DNA of 58,830 nt from Deltaproteobacteria bacterium (GTDB taxonomy: Bacteria; Myxococcota_A; Polyangia; Polyangiales; Polyangiaceae), in NCBI GenBank assembly GCA_016209145.1, contig JACQWT010000043.1:1-58830 (forward strand), in the 5' to 3' direction. Below, piece after piece: positions 46,657-55,368 of this stretch. How positions within the stretch are numbered: position 1 is the first letter of the stretch; each line of letters starts with the position of its first letter. Made by a program: the position numbers and the translations under genes. Below the pieces are notes generated by a model. That model ran no database searches. It was not told where the DNA came from and saw nothing but the letters and a program-made list of their open reading frames with translations.

Positions 46657-47262
46657 CTATCGCACCTCGAGCACCGTGCGGATCACCTCGATCCGCTCGC
46701 ACAGCGGCCAGGCCCCCGTCTTGAGCGCGGCGTCCGCGTCCTTGGCGAGGCGCTCGGCCTGGCAGCGGTTGCGCGCGATGGCGGCGAGGATCCGCTTGTT
46801 GTTTTTCAGGGCCTCGACGAGCCGCACGCCCTTGTAGTCGGGCTTGGCGCGCAGGATCTTCTGCACGTCGGGGTGGTCGTAGGTGTCGGGCACGTGCGCC
46901 CCGACGAACATGAGCTGCACGAAGAGATCCGCGCTGCAGCCGGTGTCGAGCTGCGAGCCGCAGGGGACCTGGTCCTCGGCGCCTCCGGCCGCCGCGGAGA
47001 CACTGGCGGCGGCAGGGGTGGCGGCCGGGCTGGCGGCCGGGCTGGCGGCCGGCGGGGGAGCCGCCGGCGGCCGCGCCGCGAGGGGCTCGCAGCGGCCGAG
47101 CACGCACACGCGTTCGCCCTTGCAGTCGATGTCCTTGGTGCATCCCGGCCGCGGCTCGGCGTTGCCGCCCTGGTCGCACGCGCCCAGAACAACCGTAGCG
47201 AGCGCAAGGCAGCAGGTCGCCTGCCGCCGCCAAAGACAGCGCCTATGTTCCTGCTTCGTCAT
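46657..47262 (-). CDS. Lipoprotein with short Cys module
   Basis: ATG 47262 has AAGGAGAG upstream. The 201-residue product has an Arg-rich n-region, a hydrophobic core and lipobox VVLGACD. A PGCTKDIDCKGERVCVLGRC module follows, nearly the same as one in the second half of the fused gene at 42525 (CTRDTDCKDDRVCESGQC), so the two are related. After an Ala/Pro linker, residues 110-201 form a helical domain (SADLFVQLMFVGAHV..., NNKRILAAIARNRCQAERLA). No function is recognised. It belongs to the one-strand lipoprotein array. Confidence 0.75.
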   Translation of the reverse strand: MTKQEHRRCLWRRQATCCLALATVVLGACDQGGNAEPRPGCTKDIDCKGERVCVLGRCEPLAARPPAAPPPAASPAASPAATPAAASVSAAAGGAEDQVPCGSQLDTGCSADLFVQLMFVGAHVPDTYDHPDVQKILRAKPDYKGVRLVEALKNNKRILAAIARNRCQAERLAKDADAALKTGAWPLCERIEVIRTVLEVR

Positions 47263-47323
47263 CTGTTCTCTCCTTCTTGCTTGGCCAGGGCGAGACCTGA
47301 CACCTGAGACCTCCCGCACCGGC

Positions 47324-48340
47324 CTACCGGTAGGCGAAGGCGGCTGGATCGAAGCGCAGCACCCGCTTTACCCGGCCGCGCTCGTCCACGACCTCGGCGC
47401 GCTTCGGTGCCGCTCCAGCGAGCCTCAAGTCGAGCGCGGGATCCAGGACGTTGTGCGTGACGCGGTCGACGACCACAGTGTCCTCGAACTCGAGCAGTCG
47501 CTCGATCTTCCCGCGCTCGGCCGAAAGCACGACCACACGGGTGGTCGCCCCGATGTCGCCGTTGCAGTCTGGCGCCGTCACGCTCCTCACGATGGCGTCG
47601 TCCAGAGCAGGGGCATGCACCGGCTCAAAGCGCACGTCGAAGGACCCATCGGCCACACAGGACTCGACGGCGGCGTCGTGGCGCCCGAGCACCGCAAGTC
47701 CGGCCCCGGTCGGGTCCAACCACGCCAGGAAGTGGGTCTCGGCCGAGCCCGGCTGCCCGTCGGGCGCGGCCGACGCGAAGGTCAAGTGCACGACCCGATC
47801 GAGATCCGCGTCGCGGTCGAGCTGCTTGACGTAGAGCTCCGCGCGCGTGAGCCGCGCTTCTGCCGGCGATGGGAGCTGCGCGGCGTCGAAGCCGAGCCGG
47901 CCGAGCAGCCCACAGCCCGCGGCCACGTCCGAGGCGCTGCGGATGGAAGCGAGCGCCACCTCCAGCTCGGCCGGGTCGGGCACGCCCGGCGACGCCAGGG
48001 CAGGGGGCGGCGGTGCGACCGGCTCGGCCGGCCCGCCCAGCCCGGTTTCCGGCGCGGGCGCCGGCGCGCCGGGAGCCGGGGCAGATCCCTGCGCGGGGGA
48101 GGGCACATGCCCTTCGCCGGAAACAGCGGGCGCAGTGCCTGCAGGGATACCGCCCTGGCCAGGCTTGGCAGTGACCTGGCTCGCCGGCTCACCGGGCGCC
48201 GCCTGCGGCGGCGCGATCGGCGCCCGGGGCTCGGCCTCGCCGGACGGCCCCTGGCCAACCGGAGCGCGCGGGCCTGCTCCGGCCTGGCAGGCGGCAAGCG
48301 CGGCCAGCATCAACGTCATCCACTTCCCTGTCATGGTCAT
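47324..48340 (-). CDS. Lipoprotein of the RFDPxAxxYR family (paralogue 1)
   Basis: ATG 48340 (MTMTGKWMTLMLAALAACQAG) has GGAGGA just upstream. The 338-residue lipoprotein has lipobox LAALAAC, a Pro/Ala linker of about 100 residues and a C-terminal domain ending RVKRVLRFDPAAFAYR. The ending and the DIDxNGxxx-type segment (TAPDCNGDIGATTRVVVLS) parallel the protein at 48770-49783, so they are paralogues. The 5' end, with signal peptide, is duplicated at 51234-51331. It follows the small STGIKEC lipoprotein with a 40-base gap, the same spacing as in the second copy. Confidence 0.75.
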   Translation of the reverse strand: MTMTGKWMTLMLAALAACQAGAGPRAPVGQGPSGEAEPRAPIAPPQAAPGEPASQVTAKPGQGGIPAGTAPAVSGEGHVPSPAQGSAPAPGAPAPAPETGLGGPAEPVAPPPPALASPGVPDPAELEVALASIRSASDVAAGCGLLGRLGFDAAQLPSPAEARLTRAELYVKQLDRDADLDRVVHLTFASAAPDGQPGSAETHFLAWLDPTGAGLAVLGRHDAAVESCVADGSFDVRFEPVHAPALDDAIVRSVTAPDCNGDIGATTRVVVLSAERGKIERLLEFEDTVVVDRVTHNVLDPALDLRLAGAAPKRAEVVDERGRVKRVLRFDPAAFAYR

Positions 48341-48380
48341 GGTCTCCTCCGTCCGGCCGAGGCACCGCACGAGGGCTCGC

Positions 48381-48773
48381 CTAGTGGCACGCCGGGTTGG
48401 CTGCCAGTGAATCGGCGGCCTGCTTGCAGGCCGAGGCCCAGGCTGCCTTCGTCTCGGCGGGGACGTCGGCCCTCATGTACGACTCGCGGGCACTCTTGAG
48501 GGCCTGGCCCATCGCCGCCTTGCCTGGCTCGGGAGTGTTCTTCACGCACTTCTCGAGCACGCCCAGGTAGTCGTCGCACTCCTTGATGCCGGTACTTCGC
48601 CCCGGGCCGGCCACCGGCAGTGCCGGTGCCCTTCCGGGCGGGGAAGCTCCTCGCTCGCCGCTCGCGAAGCGGTCGCGGGGATCGCTGCACGCGGTCGCAA
48701 CGAGGATGGCCAAGGGCACCAGGCCCCGCAGCGCCCGCCGCGCAGCCAGCCCTGCCGGCAACCCGTCCCTCAC
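48381..48773 (-). CDS. Small lipoprotein of the STGIKEC family (paralogue 1)
   Basis: GTG 48773 is chosen because GTGA overlaps the stop of the upstream gene and GGAGG lies just before it. The 130-residue product has signal peptide ALRGLVPLAILVATACSD with lipobox ATAC. It continues DPRDRFASGERGAS and APALPVAGPGRSTGIKECDD, then a four-helix-like domain with three cysteines (YLGVLEKCVKN, ASACKQAADSL). A paralogue at 51317-51667 matches closely through RDRFASGE and STGIKEC. The function is unknown; the paired Cys positions suggest a small disulfide-linked helical protein. Confidence 0.75.
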   Translation of the reverse strand: MRDGLPAGLAARRALRGLVPLAILVATACSDPRDRFASGERGASPPGRAPALPVAGPGRSTGIKECDDYLGVLEKCVKNTPEPGKAAMGQALKSARESYMRADVPAETKAAWASACKQAADSLAANPACH

Positions 48774-49783
48774 CGGTACCTCCACGCGCTCGGGTCGAAC
48801 CGGAGGCGCCGGAGGCGCTTCGTGGCCCCGCTCGGGTCGCTCGTGATGACTCTCGCCTCCTTGGGGAAGCCTTCGCCCCATTCGAGGGACTCAAGAACGA
48901 GAGAGCTCGTCAGCCAGTCGAGCAACACATCCAGTCGCTGGCGCCCCACAGACAGCACCCGCACGCCGTTGCTGTCGATGTGCGAGCAGTTGTATTGCCA
49001 CGAGATCACCGCGTCATCGTACTGCGCGTCGTGGACACGCTCGAACGACACGTCCGCCTCTCCCGGCAGCATGCAGCCCTCATTTGAGAGGTCCAAGACA
49101 TGCACGCCAATGCGACGCAGCCCTGTCGGGCCTGAATCGTACCATATCAGACAGAGCAGGCGGACCCCGCCCCCCTGGTCCTCGCCAACCTCGACCAACA
49201 GCTCCACGACCGATTCCTCTTCGGCATCTCGGTCCATGTTCCGCGGGGTTCGCTTCCCTTGGGCGCCACCTTCTGCGGCCGATGACAACCGTGCCAGATC
49301 CTTCGCGGGCACGCCGAAGGCTTTCAACAGTGTCGACAACGTCGGTAGATCCGCGCTCGACACGGCGGCGATCGCTCGGTCGAGCGTACGCGCATCGACC
49401 AAGCCGAGGTCGGCGGGCAGGGGCTCGGCCGCCGTCGGCGTCGGCGTTGCGGGCGTCGGCTCAACGGCGCTGGCGGAGCCCAGTCGCGGCGGCGAAGGTG
49501 AGCCCGCGTCGCCGGCAGCGCCGCCTGGCCACCTGTTCGCAGGCGCCGCCGAGTCAGGCACAGAACTCCCGGCCAACGCCGCCTCGCGCCGCGGCCCAGC
49601 CTCGCTGCCCGGGGACGGTGATGTTGCTGGTCCCCCTACGCCCGCAGACGGCGGCTGACGGTCGGCCGGCGATACGGCCGGGGTTCCCACGCCTGGCCCG
49701 CTCACCTGCTGTGCACACGCGACCTCATCAAGCAGGGCTGCCGCGACCAGCAGCCCCAGGCCCAGCCTCGTTCCGGCGCTCAT
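48770..49783 (-). CDS. Secreted protein of the RFDPxAxxYR family (paralogue 2)
   Basis: ATG 49783 has a GGGAGGCGGAG stretch upstream. The 337-residue product has a signal peptide (LGLGLLVAAALLDEVACAQQ) whose cleavage could be by signal peptidase I or II. A 100-residue Pro/Ser/Ala linker follows. The C-terminal domain has VVELLVEVGEDQGGGVRLLC, then DAQYDDAVISWQYNCSHIDS and the ending TKRLRRLRFDPSAWRYR shared with the gene at 47324. Its stop is coupled by GTGA to the small STGIKEC lipoprotein. No function is recognised. Confidence 0.75.
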   Translation of the reverse strand: MSAGTRLGLGLLVAAALLDEVACAQQVSGPGVGTPAVSPADRQPPSAGVGGPATSPSPGSEAGPRREAALAGSSVPDSAAPANRWPGGAAGDAGSPSPPRLGSASAVEPTPATPTPTAAEPLPADLGLVDARTLDRAIAAVSSADLPTLSTLLKAFGVPAKDLARLSSAAEGGAQGKRTPRNMDRDAEEESVVELLVEVGEDQGGGVRLLCLIWYDSGPTGLRRIGVHVLDLSNEGCMLPGEADVSFERVHDAQYDDAVISWQYNCSHIDSNGVRVLSVGRQRLDVLLDWLTSSLVLESLEWGEGFPKEARVITSDPSGATKRLRRLRFDPSAWRYR

Positions 49784-49924
49784 ACTCCGCCTCCCTGCCT
49801 TCCCGAGCCCTTTCGCGCGGGCCACGGCCGCCAGCGCCAGGGCCGGTGCAACCCGCCAACACCGTCGGTCCTGGTCGATCGTCCTCGCATCCTCCGTTCC
49901 GCTGCCAGCCCGGGCCGAAGCGCC

Positions 49925-50938
49925 TCACCGCGCACCGTCCCTGGCGCACCTGAACCCCACCGCCGCGTGGCGGACGCCGGGGGCGAAAGCAGGCCGGTAG
50001 GTCGTCCGCAGGTACTTGGCGTCGTAGTCGCTCCAGCCTCCCCCGCGGTACACGCGGGCCGACCCGGCCGCCGGGCCCTTGGGGTCACGGTCGGGCGACC
50101 TCCCGTAGTAGGTTGGGCTCTGCCAATCCGACACCCACTCCCAGACGTTGCCGAGCATATCCATCGCGCCAAAGGGCGACCTGCCATCGGGGAAGCTGCC
50201 GACCGGCGCCGTGCCCGCAAAGCCGTCGCTGTCCTGGTAAAGCATGCCCCACGGCCTGCCCCTTCTCACGAGCTCGCCCTGGCACGACGAGTCGCAGGCA
50301 TTGAGCAGTCTCGGCCCAGGCTTCTCGCTGCCCCACGGCAGCTTCCGGCTGTCGCCGCCGCGGGCGGAGTATTCCCACTCCGCCTCGGTTGGCAGTCGCT
50401 TGCCGGCCCACTGGCAGCACGCCTCGGCCATCGGGTAGTCGACGCAGTTCATGGGATGCCTCTCGCGGCCAGGCTTCTGCCAGTTGCAGTAGGGGCTCCA
50501 GAGCTTCGCCTCGTCCTCGGCGATGTCCTTCCAGATCACGTAGTCACCAGCTCCGCACCGTCCGTCGTCGACACACTTCTTGTACAACTCGACGGTAACC
50601 TCGAACTTGTCGATGAAGAACGGCGACAACGCAACCCGGTGGACGGGGTCCTCGCCGAGCCGCTTGACGGCAGATCCCATGTCGAAGGAGCCGCCCGGGA
50701 TAGCCACCATCGTACCGGTGCGCTCGTCGGCGATCTCCTGCGCGGTTTCGCCGGCCGCCGCTCGCGTCGTGGCCGACGCCACTGGGGCGGGCGCGGTGCG
50801 CCGTGCCGCTGCGGTCAGGCTCGCAGGTCGGATGGGGATGTCGTCGTCGGGGGGCCTCTCCTTGGTGCAGGCCACCGGCGCTGGCGACAGACACAGCGCC
50901 AAGACAAGCCACCTGGGGTACCGCTCTACGTCGGTCAT
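49925..50938 (-). CDS. FGE-like (SUMF1) lipoprotein with DDDIPIRP tag
   Basis: ATG 50938 gives a 337-residue protein with signal peptide LVLALCLSPAPVAC and the tag TKERPPDDDIPIRP right after the lipid Cys. Residues 95-337 are an FGE/sulfatase-modifying-factor domain: MVAIPGGSFDMGSAVKRLGE, FFIDKFEVTVELYKKC, HPMNCVDYPMAEACCQWAGK, RLPTEAEWEYSARGGDSRKL, DMLGNVWEWVSDW, YRGGGWSDYD, AVGFRCARD. Such lipoproteins generally lack the copper-binding Cys pair of true formylglycine generators and may act as binding modules. The frame is open upstream through the remains of another lipoprotein. Confidence 0.85.
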   Translation of the reverse strand: MTDVERYPRWLVLALCLSPAPVACTKERPPDDDIPIRPASLTAAARRTAPAPVASATTRAAAGETAQEIADERTGTMVAIPGGSFDMGSAVKRLGEDPVHRVALSPFFIDKFEVTVELYKKCVDDGRCGAGDYVIWKDIAEDEAKLWSPYCNWQKPGRERHPMNCVDYPMAEACCQWAGKRLPTEAEWEYSARGGDSRKLPWGSEKPGPRLLNACDSSCQGELVRRGRPWGMLYQDSDGFAGTAPVGSFPDGRSPFGAMDMLGNVWEWVSDWQSPTYYGRSPDRDPKGPAAGSARVYRGGGWSDYDAKYLRTTYRPAFAPGVRHAAVGFRCARDGAR

Positions 50939-51276
50939 CTCCCGTGCCCTCCATGGATCCAAGAGCCTTTGCCGCCGCTCATGGCGCATGTACCGACAGT
51001 AGGCTTGGCAGCTACCGGGGAACCTGTTGAAGCACCAGGTCTCGCCCGAGCGGGCGTTGCATCCATCCGCAGCAGGGAGGCGCCGGCAGTCCTCGTTGCT
51101 GAGGGCCATGCACTGCGTCCAGCCTGCGCGGCTCTCGTGGCCGGCGCCTGCTCGCCCGTCTGCTGGGGGGCGGCCCAGCCGGAACCCGTCTGCATGCTTG
51201 GGCGGCAGGAGGCAGTGGCGAGGCAGGCCGCAAGCGCGGCCAGCATCAACGTCGCCCACTTCCCTGTCATGGTCAT
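50939..51276 (-). pseudogene. Frameshifted lipoprotein (duplicate of the 47324 5' end)
   Basis: The signal peptide MTMTGKWATLMLAALAAC at ATG 51276 is nearly the same as that of the 47324 gene. A linker follows in one frame, while a Cys-rich segment with coding character (WTQCMALSNEDCRRLPAADG, GETWCFNRFPGSCQAYC) lies in another. One indel near 51110-51150 separates them. The Cys-rich frame has no stop before the downstream FGE-like gene and would fuse to it if restored. Confidence 0.6.
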
Positions 51277-51316
51277 GGTCTTCTCCGTCCGGCCGAGGCA
51301 CCGCACGACGGCTCGC

Positions 51317-51667
51317 CTACTGGCACGCCGTCAGCCCAGCCATGCCCTGCTTGCAGCCCTCCGCCATCGCCTGCTTGGCCGCATCGTTCGGCGCCGCGGC
51401 AATCGACTTCTTTATGGTTTCAACGGCTTGCTCGAGAGCTGCCTTCGATGCCTCGGGCATCCCCTTGCAGTCCTTGAGCTTCTGGAAGTACTCGTCGCAC
51501 TCCTTGATGCCGGTACTTCGCCCCGGGCTGGCCACCGGCAGTGCCGGGGCTTTCTCGGCCGGGGAGGATCCTGGCTCGCCGCTCGCGAAGCGGTCGCGGG
51601 GGTCGTGGCAGCCGGCCGCAACGAGGACGGCAAGCAGGGCGAGATGGCGTGCGCCCACGGCAATCAT
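51317..51667 (-). CDS. Small lipoprotein of the STGIKEC family (paralogue 2)
   Basis: The 116-residue lipoprotein begins MIAVGARHLALLAVLVAAGC with lipobox AAGC, then HDPRDRFASGEPGSSP, RSTGIKECDEYFQKLKDCKG and a helical end (AKQAMAEGCKQGMAGLTACQ). It is the closest relative of the gene at 48381-48773, sharing the linker and first Cys helix. ATG 51667 overlaps the stop of the upstream membrane-protein gene by four bases. The stop lies 40 bases before the next signal peptide, the same as in the other copy, showing that the block was duplicated. Confidence 0.78.
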   Translation of the reverse strand: MIAVGARHLALLAVLVAAGCHDPRDRFASGEPGSSPAEKAPALPVASPGRSTGIKECDEYFQKLKDCKGMPEASKAALEQAVETIKKSIAAAPNDAAKQAMAEGCKQGMAGLTACQ

Positions 51668-52935
51668 GGCTCCTGGTAGGGAGGAGCCGTCGCCTCGTCC
51701 GGCGGCGGAGCAACGCCGAGGAAGCGCCCGCGGATCCTCGCGAGCGCCGGTGCTCCCACGGCCGCCCACATGCCCACGGCCACGAACACGCCGAGCAGCA
51801 CAACGACGCTCTGGTCGAGCCAGGCGATCGCGGCGAGCGCGGGCGACGCGAGCAGCGCGCCCGGGTCGAAGGGACTGAAGACGAGCGGCGGGCCGCTGCC
51901 CTGAAGCCACAGCGGCACGACGAGCAGGCCGTAGGCCGCGATGGGCAAGGCGAGCAGCGAGCGCCAGAAGAACACCAGGCCGAGCAGCGCGAAGAGCAGG
52001 ATCCGCTGCAGCGCCGCCGGATCGAGCAGCCCGGTGACCGCCCGGCCGGCGAAGCCGAGAAGCTGCGAAAGCACGAGCGCCGGAGCATCGAGGATGCCCA
52101 GGGAGGTGCGCTTCGCGTCGCCGCCGCCCGGCAGCGCCAGGGCATCGAAGGCGGCCGGCGAGGTGGCGTACACGATGGCGAGCGCGGCCAGCAGCAGCCA
52201 GAGCCAGCGCGACCGGCCGGCCGTGGCGCGGAAGCCCTCCCAGGCCAAGCCCAGCACGACGAACAGAACCAGGGCGCCGGCCCCGAGGACGAAGATCCGC
52301 CCGAACGCGCCGTGACCGTCGGCCTTGAGCTCGTTCTGCACCGCCAGGGCGACGTCCGCCTGCTTGGCGGACAGGTCGAGGCCCCTGCCGGCGACCGCGA
52401 GCAGGGTCGCCGGACCGAGCGGGCTGGCAGTGGCATCGTCCGGCTCCGGCACGAACGCGCGCGGCGACACGAGCTTCTGCAGGTCGCCGCCGCCCGGCAA
52501 GAGCGACCATGGCACGTCCTGCCCGTGCTCGGAGTAGGCCACACGGGTGCTGGCGAGCCGGGCGCCCGTTATCCCGAGCTTCACCAGCCGATTCACCGCC
52601 TCCTGGGCGGCGGCGGCGTAGGGCGTGCGCGCGTTCAGGGCCTTGATGCAGTCCTCGCTGCCGAATGCCACGGCGTTCGCCGCCGGGTCGAAGCTGCAAT
52701 CGGAAGGCCAGCGCTCTGCCAGGCCCGCGATGTGCTTGGCGACGCCGAGGTCCCCCTGGGCGGCATCGAGCACGGCGTTCTGCGAGTCGCGCAGCAGCGT
52801 CGGCGTGGGCATGACCGAGTAGGCGACCTTCTTGGCGAGCCAGCCGCACAGCGCGTTCGTGCCGAAAAGCGCCAGGCCGGCGGCCAGGAACACCAGCAGG
52901 TGAAGACGTCTCCATAGCTCTCGCAGCAGCATCAT
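51664..52935 (-). CDS. Polytopic membrane protein of unknown function
   Basis: The 423-residue product has an N-terminal membrane anchor (LHLLVFLAAGLALFGTNALC), a soluble outer domain at residues 40-210 with a Cys pair (PSDCSFDP, GSEDCIKA), then five or six hydrophobic helices (IFVLGAGALVLFVVLGLAW, WLWLLLAALAIVYAT, ILLFALLGLVFFWRSLLALP, VVVLLGVFVAVGMW). It ends in a charged Pro-rich tail. No catalytic or transport signature is recognised. It is the only polytopic member of the lipoprotein array and is coupled (ATGA) to the small STGIKEC lipoprotein, so it may anchor or export that complex. Confidence 0.75.
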   Translation of the reverse strand: MMLLRELWRRLHLLVFLAAGLALFGTNALCGWLAKKVAYSVMPTPTLLRDSQNAVLDAAQGDLGVAKHIAGLAERWPSDCSFDPAANAVAFGSEDCIKALNARTPYAAAAQEAVNRLVKLGITGARLASTRVAYSEHGQDVPWSLLPGGGDLQKLVSPRAFVPEPDDATASPLGPATLLAVAGRGLDLSAKQADVALAVQNELKADGHGAFGRIFVLGAGALVLFVVLGLAWEGFRATAGRSRWLWLLLAALAIVYATSPAAFDALALPGGGDAKRTSLGILDAPALVLSQLLGFAGRAVTGLLDPAALQRILLFALLGLVFFWRSLLALPIAAYGLLVVPLWLQGSGPPLVFSPFDPGALLASPALAAIAWLDQSVVVLLGVFVAVGMWAAVGAPALARIRGRFLGVAPPPDEATAPPYQEP

Positions 52936-52962
52936 GGTTGTGACTCCTCGTGCAGCAGCACC

Positions 52963-53197
52963 CCGATTCTCGCTTCGCTCATGCTCATGCTTTCCTCACC
53001 AGTTGCTCAGCACCTGCGGCGGCGGATCGACCACTCGCAGCTCCACGCGCCGGTTCTTGGCGCGGCCGGCCGCCGTGTCATTGCTGGCGACCGGCCGGTA
53101 CTCGCCGAACCAGCCCACCTGCAGCCGCGCCCGGTCGATGCCCTCGGACAGCGCCAGGTGGTCGAGGACGCTTCTGACGCGATCGCGCCGGAGCATC
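52963..53197. repeat. Duplicated segment, copy 2 (OmpA 3' end)
   Basis: This matches 44519-44750, including the first codons of a lipoprotein gene (ATTCTCGCTTCGCTCATG), the junction ACCAGTTGCTCAGCACCTGC and about 65 OmpA codons. The lipoprotein part has decayed to a few codons. Confidence 0.75.
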
Positions 53198-53283
53198 GGG
53201 CCTCCACTGCGGCGCGCCGCCGCCGCCCCGCCGTCCCAGTCCCTCGCCGGCCAGCTCGGCTGCCCGGTCACGGTGGCCATCAT
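52996..53283 (-). pseudogene. 5'-truncated OmpA C-terminal remnant
   Basis: Only the last 65 residues (RDRVRSVLDHLALSEGID, WFGEYRPVASND, GRAKNRRVELRVVDPPP) match the OmpA protein at 44548. The first 30 residues are unrelated. The missing upstream part includes the GHTD strand of the peptidoglycan-binding pocket and the whole lipoprotein portion. It is probably a non-functional duplicate, although the frame itself is intact. Confidence 0.75.
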
Positions 53284-53304
53284 GACATCTACCCCCCACT
53301 CGGC

Positions 53305-54228
53305 TCAACGCTGGTATCTCCCCTCGTCCAGCTCGCTCCGCTCGGCCGCCGGGGCGCTGCCCCGGCCGATGTAGCTTGCCGACAGGCCAAACTGCCAAGA
53401 GAAGACGAAGATGCCTGGGTCGGGCGCGAACGCGAAGCGGTAGCTCGGCGCCATCACCTCGAGCAGCACGGGCCCGAGCTGGTAGGCGAAGCCAATCAGG
53501 TCCGCGCGGAGCTGGCCCAGAAGTTTGGTATTGACGGCCACGAGGCCCGCGCCGAAGCGCAGCGGCCAGTAGGACTGCTCGCCGATGCGCGGGTAGCCGC
53601 CGATTGTCGCCTGAAGCTGGAGGTGGGTCTCGTCGTCGAAGCCGGACACCCAGGTCCCGGGCGAGAATTCCAGACCGAGCTCTGTCTGATCGAAGATCGC
53701 TCCGGCGCGCAGTGCCAGGAGGAAGGAGCCCTGGAGCGCGTCGCCGCCGCCGGCGTAGAAGGAGAACCCTGGCGCCGCGGTCAGGCCGATGTAGCTCCGG
53801 GTGCCCTCCAGGCCGCCCGGGCTGCCGCTCACCTCCGCGCCGGCGTCACACCCTGGCAGCACGGGGGGCACGCACAGGGCCTGAACGCACACGCGCTGGC
53901 GGCAGCGCAGGCCCTTGCCGCAGTCGGCAGTGGCCGCGCAGCTCCTGCCCTCGCGTTCGCTGCGGCAGACGTTGAAGATGCAGTGAAGCTCGGGCAGGCA
54001 GTCGCTGCGCTGCTGGCATGATTCCCCGGGCTCGCCGAGGGAAGGTGCGGCCGCCGGCTCGGCGCTTGCGCTCGATGGCTCGACTGCCCCGGCGGGCGCT
54101 GCCGGCGCAGCCTCTGCTGCGGGCTCGTCTTGGCCGCGCGCCGGCGCTGCCGTGCCAAGCAGCACCACCCCAATGGTTGCAGCCGGCAGCAGCGCCGGCG
54201 ACCTGGACGAATGCATCCTGTCGAACAT
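53305..54228 (-). CDS. Secreted protein with Cys module and beta-barrel-like C-terminus
   Basis: ATG 54228 with GGAAGGT upstream is preferred. The 307-residue product has a signal peptide (ATIGVVLLGTAAPARGQ), an Ala/Pro linker, and a Cys module (CQQRSDCLPELHCIFNVC, CAATADCGKGLRCRQRVC) that duplicates a C-x5-C-x5-C-x4-C unit. Residues 140-307 are alternating strands with aromatic residues (SYIGLTAAPGFSFYAGGG, LQLQATIGGYPRIGEQSY, GIFVFSWQFGLSASYIGRG), as in small outer-membrane beta-barrels. It follows the next upstream gene by four bases. Confidence 0.72.
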   Translation of the reverse strand: MFDRMHSSRSPALLPAATIGVVLLGTAAPARGQDEPAAEAAPAAPAGAVEPSSASAEPAAAPSLGEPGESCQQRSDCLPELHCIFNVCRSEREGRSCAATADCGKGLRCRQRVCVQALCVPPVLPGCDAGAEVSGSPGGLEGTRSYIGLTAAPGFSFYAGGGDALQGSFLLALRAGAIFDQTELGLEFSPGTWVSGFDDETHLQLQATIGGYPRIGEQSYWPLRFGAGLVAVNTKLLGQLRADLIGFAYQLGPVLLEVMAPSYRFAFAPDPGIFVFSWQFGLSASYIGRGSAPAAERSELDEGRYQR

Positions 54229-54232
54229 GGCT

Positions 54233-55357
54233 CTACCTTCCCGGGGTCGGGGCATCCTCGTCGTACGCCCGGTCGGGCGCGTTCTGGGCTGCGGTCATGG
54301 CCGCGACCAGGCGCTCGGCCAGGAGCTCGGCTGCGCGCTCCGCGGTTGGCGCGCGCACGTGTAGAGAGGCCAGCCAGAAGGTCTCGTCGGTCGCGGCGTC
54401 GCGCAGTTTGACGACCGCGTCGAGGACCTTGGCCGCACTCTCGAGACGCGCCTTGCGCTTGTGCGCCCGGTCGAGAAGCGTCTTGGGTGAGGGAGCCAGC
54501 TTCAGCCTCTCGGCGATGGCCGCCTCCCGCTCCTCGCAGGCCTGCCCGAAGCGCCCGTAGGCCTCCTGGGCCACGGCAGCGGCCCGTCCGTACGGGTCGT
54601 CGCTGCCGATCCTGCCGCCCGACTTGAGGAACGCCCGGATCTCCTCGTCGTAGCGGTCGCGGGAGCTCAGGCAGCGGGCCTGCACGACATCGAGATGCCG
54701 CTGCGTTCCTGCAAGATACTGCTTTCGGGCGGCGTCGTACGCCGCGAGATCCTCGGCGGCGATTTCCAGCGGAACCTCGACGACGCGCTGCTCGACGCCG
54801 GCGCGCACGTGGCCGTAGAGCACGAAGTCGGCGCCGCTTGCCGGCGCGACGAGGCTGAGGGCGGCGAGCTTCGCGTTGAGCGTCACCGTGCCTTTGATCG
54901 CGCCCTTTGCGGCCCCGGGCTCCTGGCGCTGCACGCTGCCCTGCACCTCCACGAGCGCGCTCGCGGGGATGAGCCGCGAGACGCCGCGGTCGATGAGTCG
55001 CACGGTGAGCACCTGCTCGATCTGTGCGCCGAGCGGCCCCTCGGCGAGCGGTGCAAGCGCGAGCAACTTGCCGCGCAGCTCCGGCATCTCCCGCGACTTG
55101 TGGATCTCGATCTCGCCCGCCTCCGCCCCGCCCGCCTCCAGCATGGGCGGCCGGGCCTCGGGCGCGGCCGGCGGCGGCGGCACGTGCAGCTCCGGCAGCA
55201 GGGCAGGCGGCCCCAGGGTGAAGGGCTTCGGCCCGCAGCCGGCCGCCGCGAGCGTCCCGAGTGCGGCCACGAGAAGCGCGAGACGGCGCTGGCAGCCGCC
55301 TAGCGGCCAGGACACCGGCGAGCCGACGGAGCGTGCACCTCGATTCGCGTCGTGCAT
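54233..55357 (-). CDS. Lipoprotein with central beta/alpha domain (paralogue of 55369)
   Basis: ATG 55357 lies seven bases after GAGGAGAT. The 374-residue lipoprotein has lipobox TLAAAGCG, a Pro-rich linker and a central domain: IEQVLTVRLIDRGVSRLIPA, VQGSVQRQEPGAAKGAIKGT, GADFVLYGHVRAGVEQRVVE. This resembles the CsgG/LpoB-like fold used by outer-membrane assembly lipoproteins. A basic helical segment follows (RAHKRKARLESAAKVLDAVV), then WLASLHVRAPTAERAAELLA. The next gene upstream has the same order of elements, suggesting paralogy. The CsgG/LpoB analogy is tentative. Confidence 0.65.
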   Translation of the reverse strand: MHDANRGARSVGSPVSWPLGGCQRRLALLVAALGTLAAAGCGPKPFTLGPPALLPELHVPPPPAAPEARPPMLEAGGAEAGEIEIHKSREMPELRGKLLALAPLAEGPLGAQIEQVLTVRLIDRGVSRLIPASALVEVQGSVQRQEPGAAKGAIKGTVTLNAKLAALSLVAPASGADFVLYGHVRAGVEQRVVEVPLEIAAEDLAAYDAARKQYLAGTQRHLDVVQARCLSSRDRYDEEIRAFLKSGGRIGSDDPYGRAAAVAQEAYGRFGQACEEREAAIAERLKLAPSPKTLLDRAHKRKARLESAAKVLDAVVKLRDAATDETFWLASLHVRAPTAERAAELLAERLVAAMTAAQNAPDRAYDEDAPTPGR

Positions 55358-55368
55358 CTTCGATCTCC

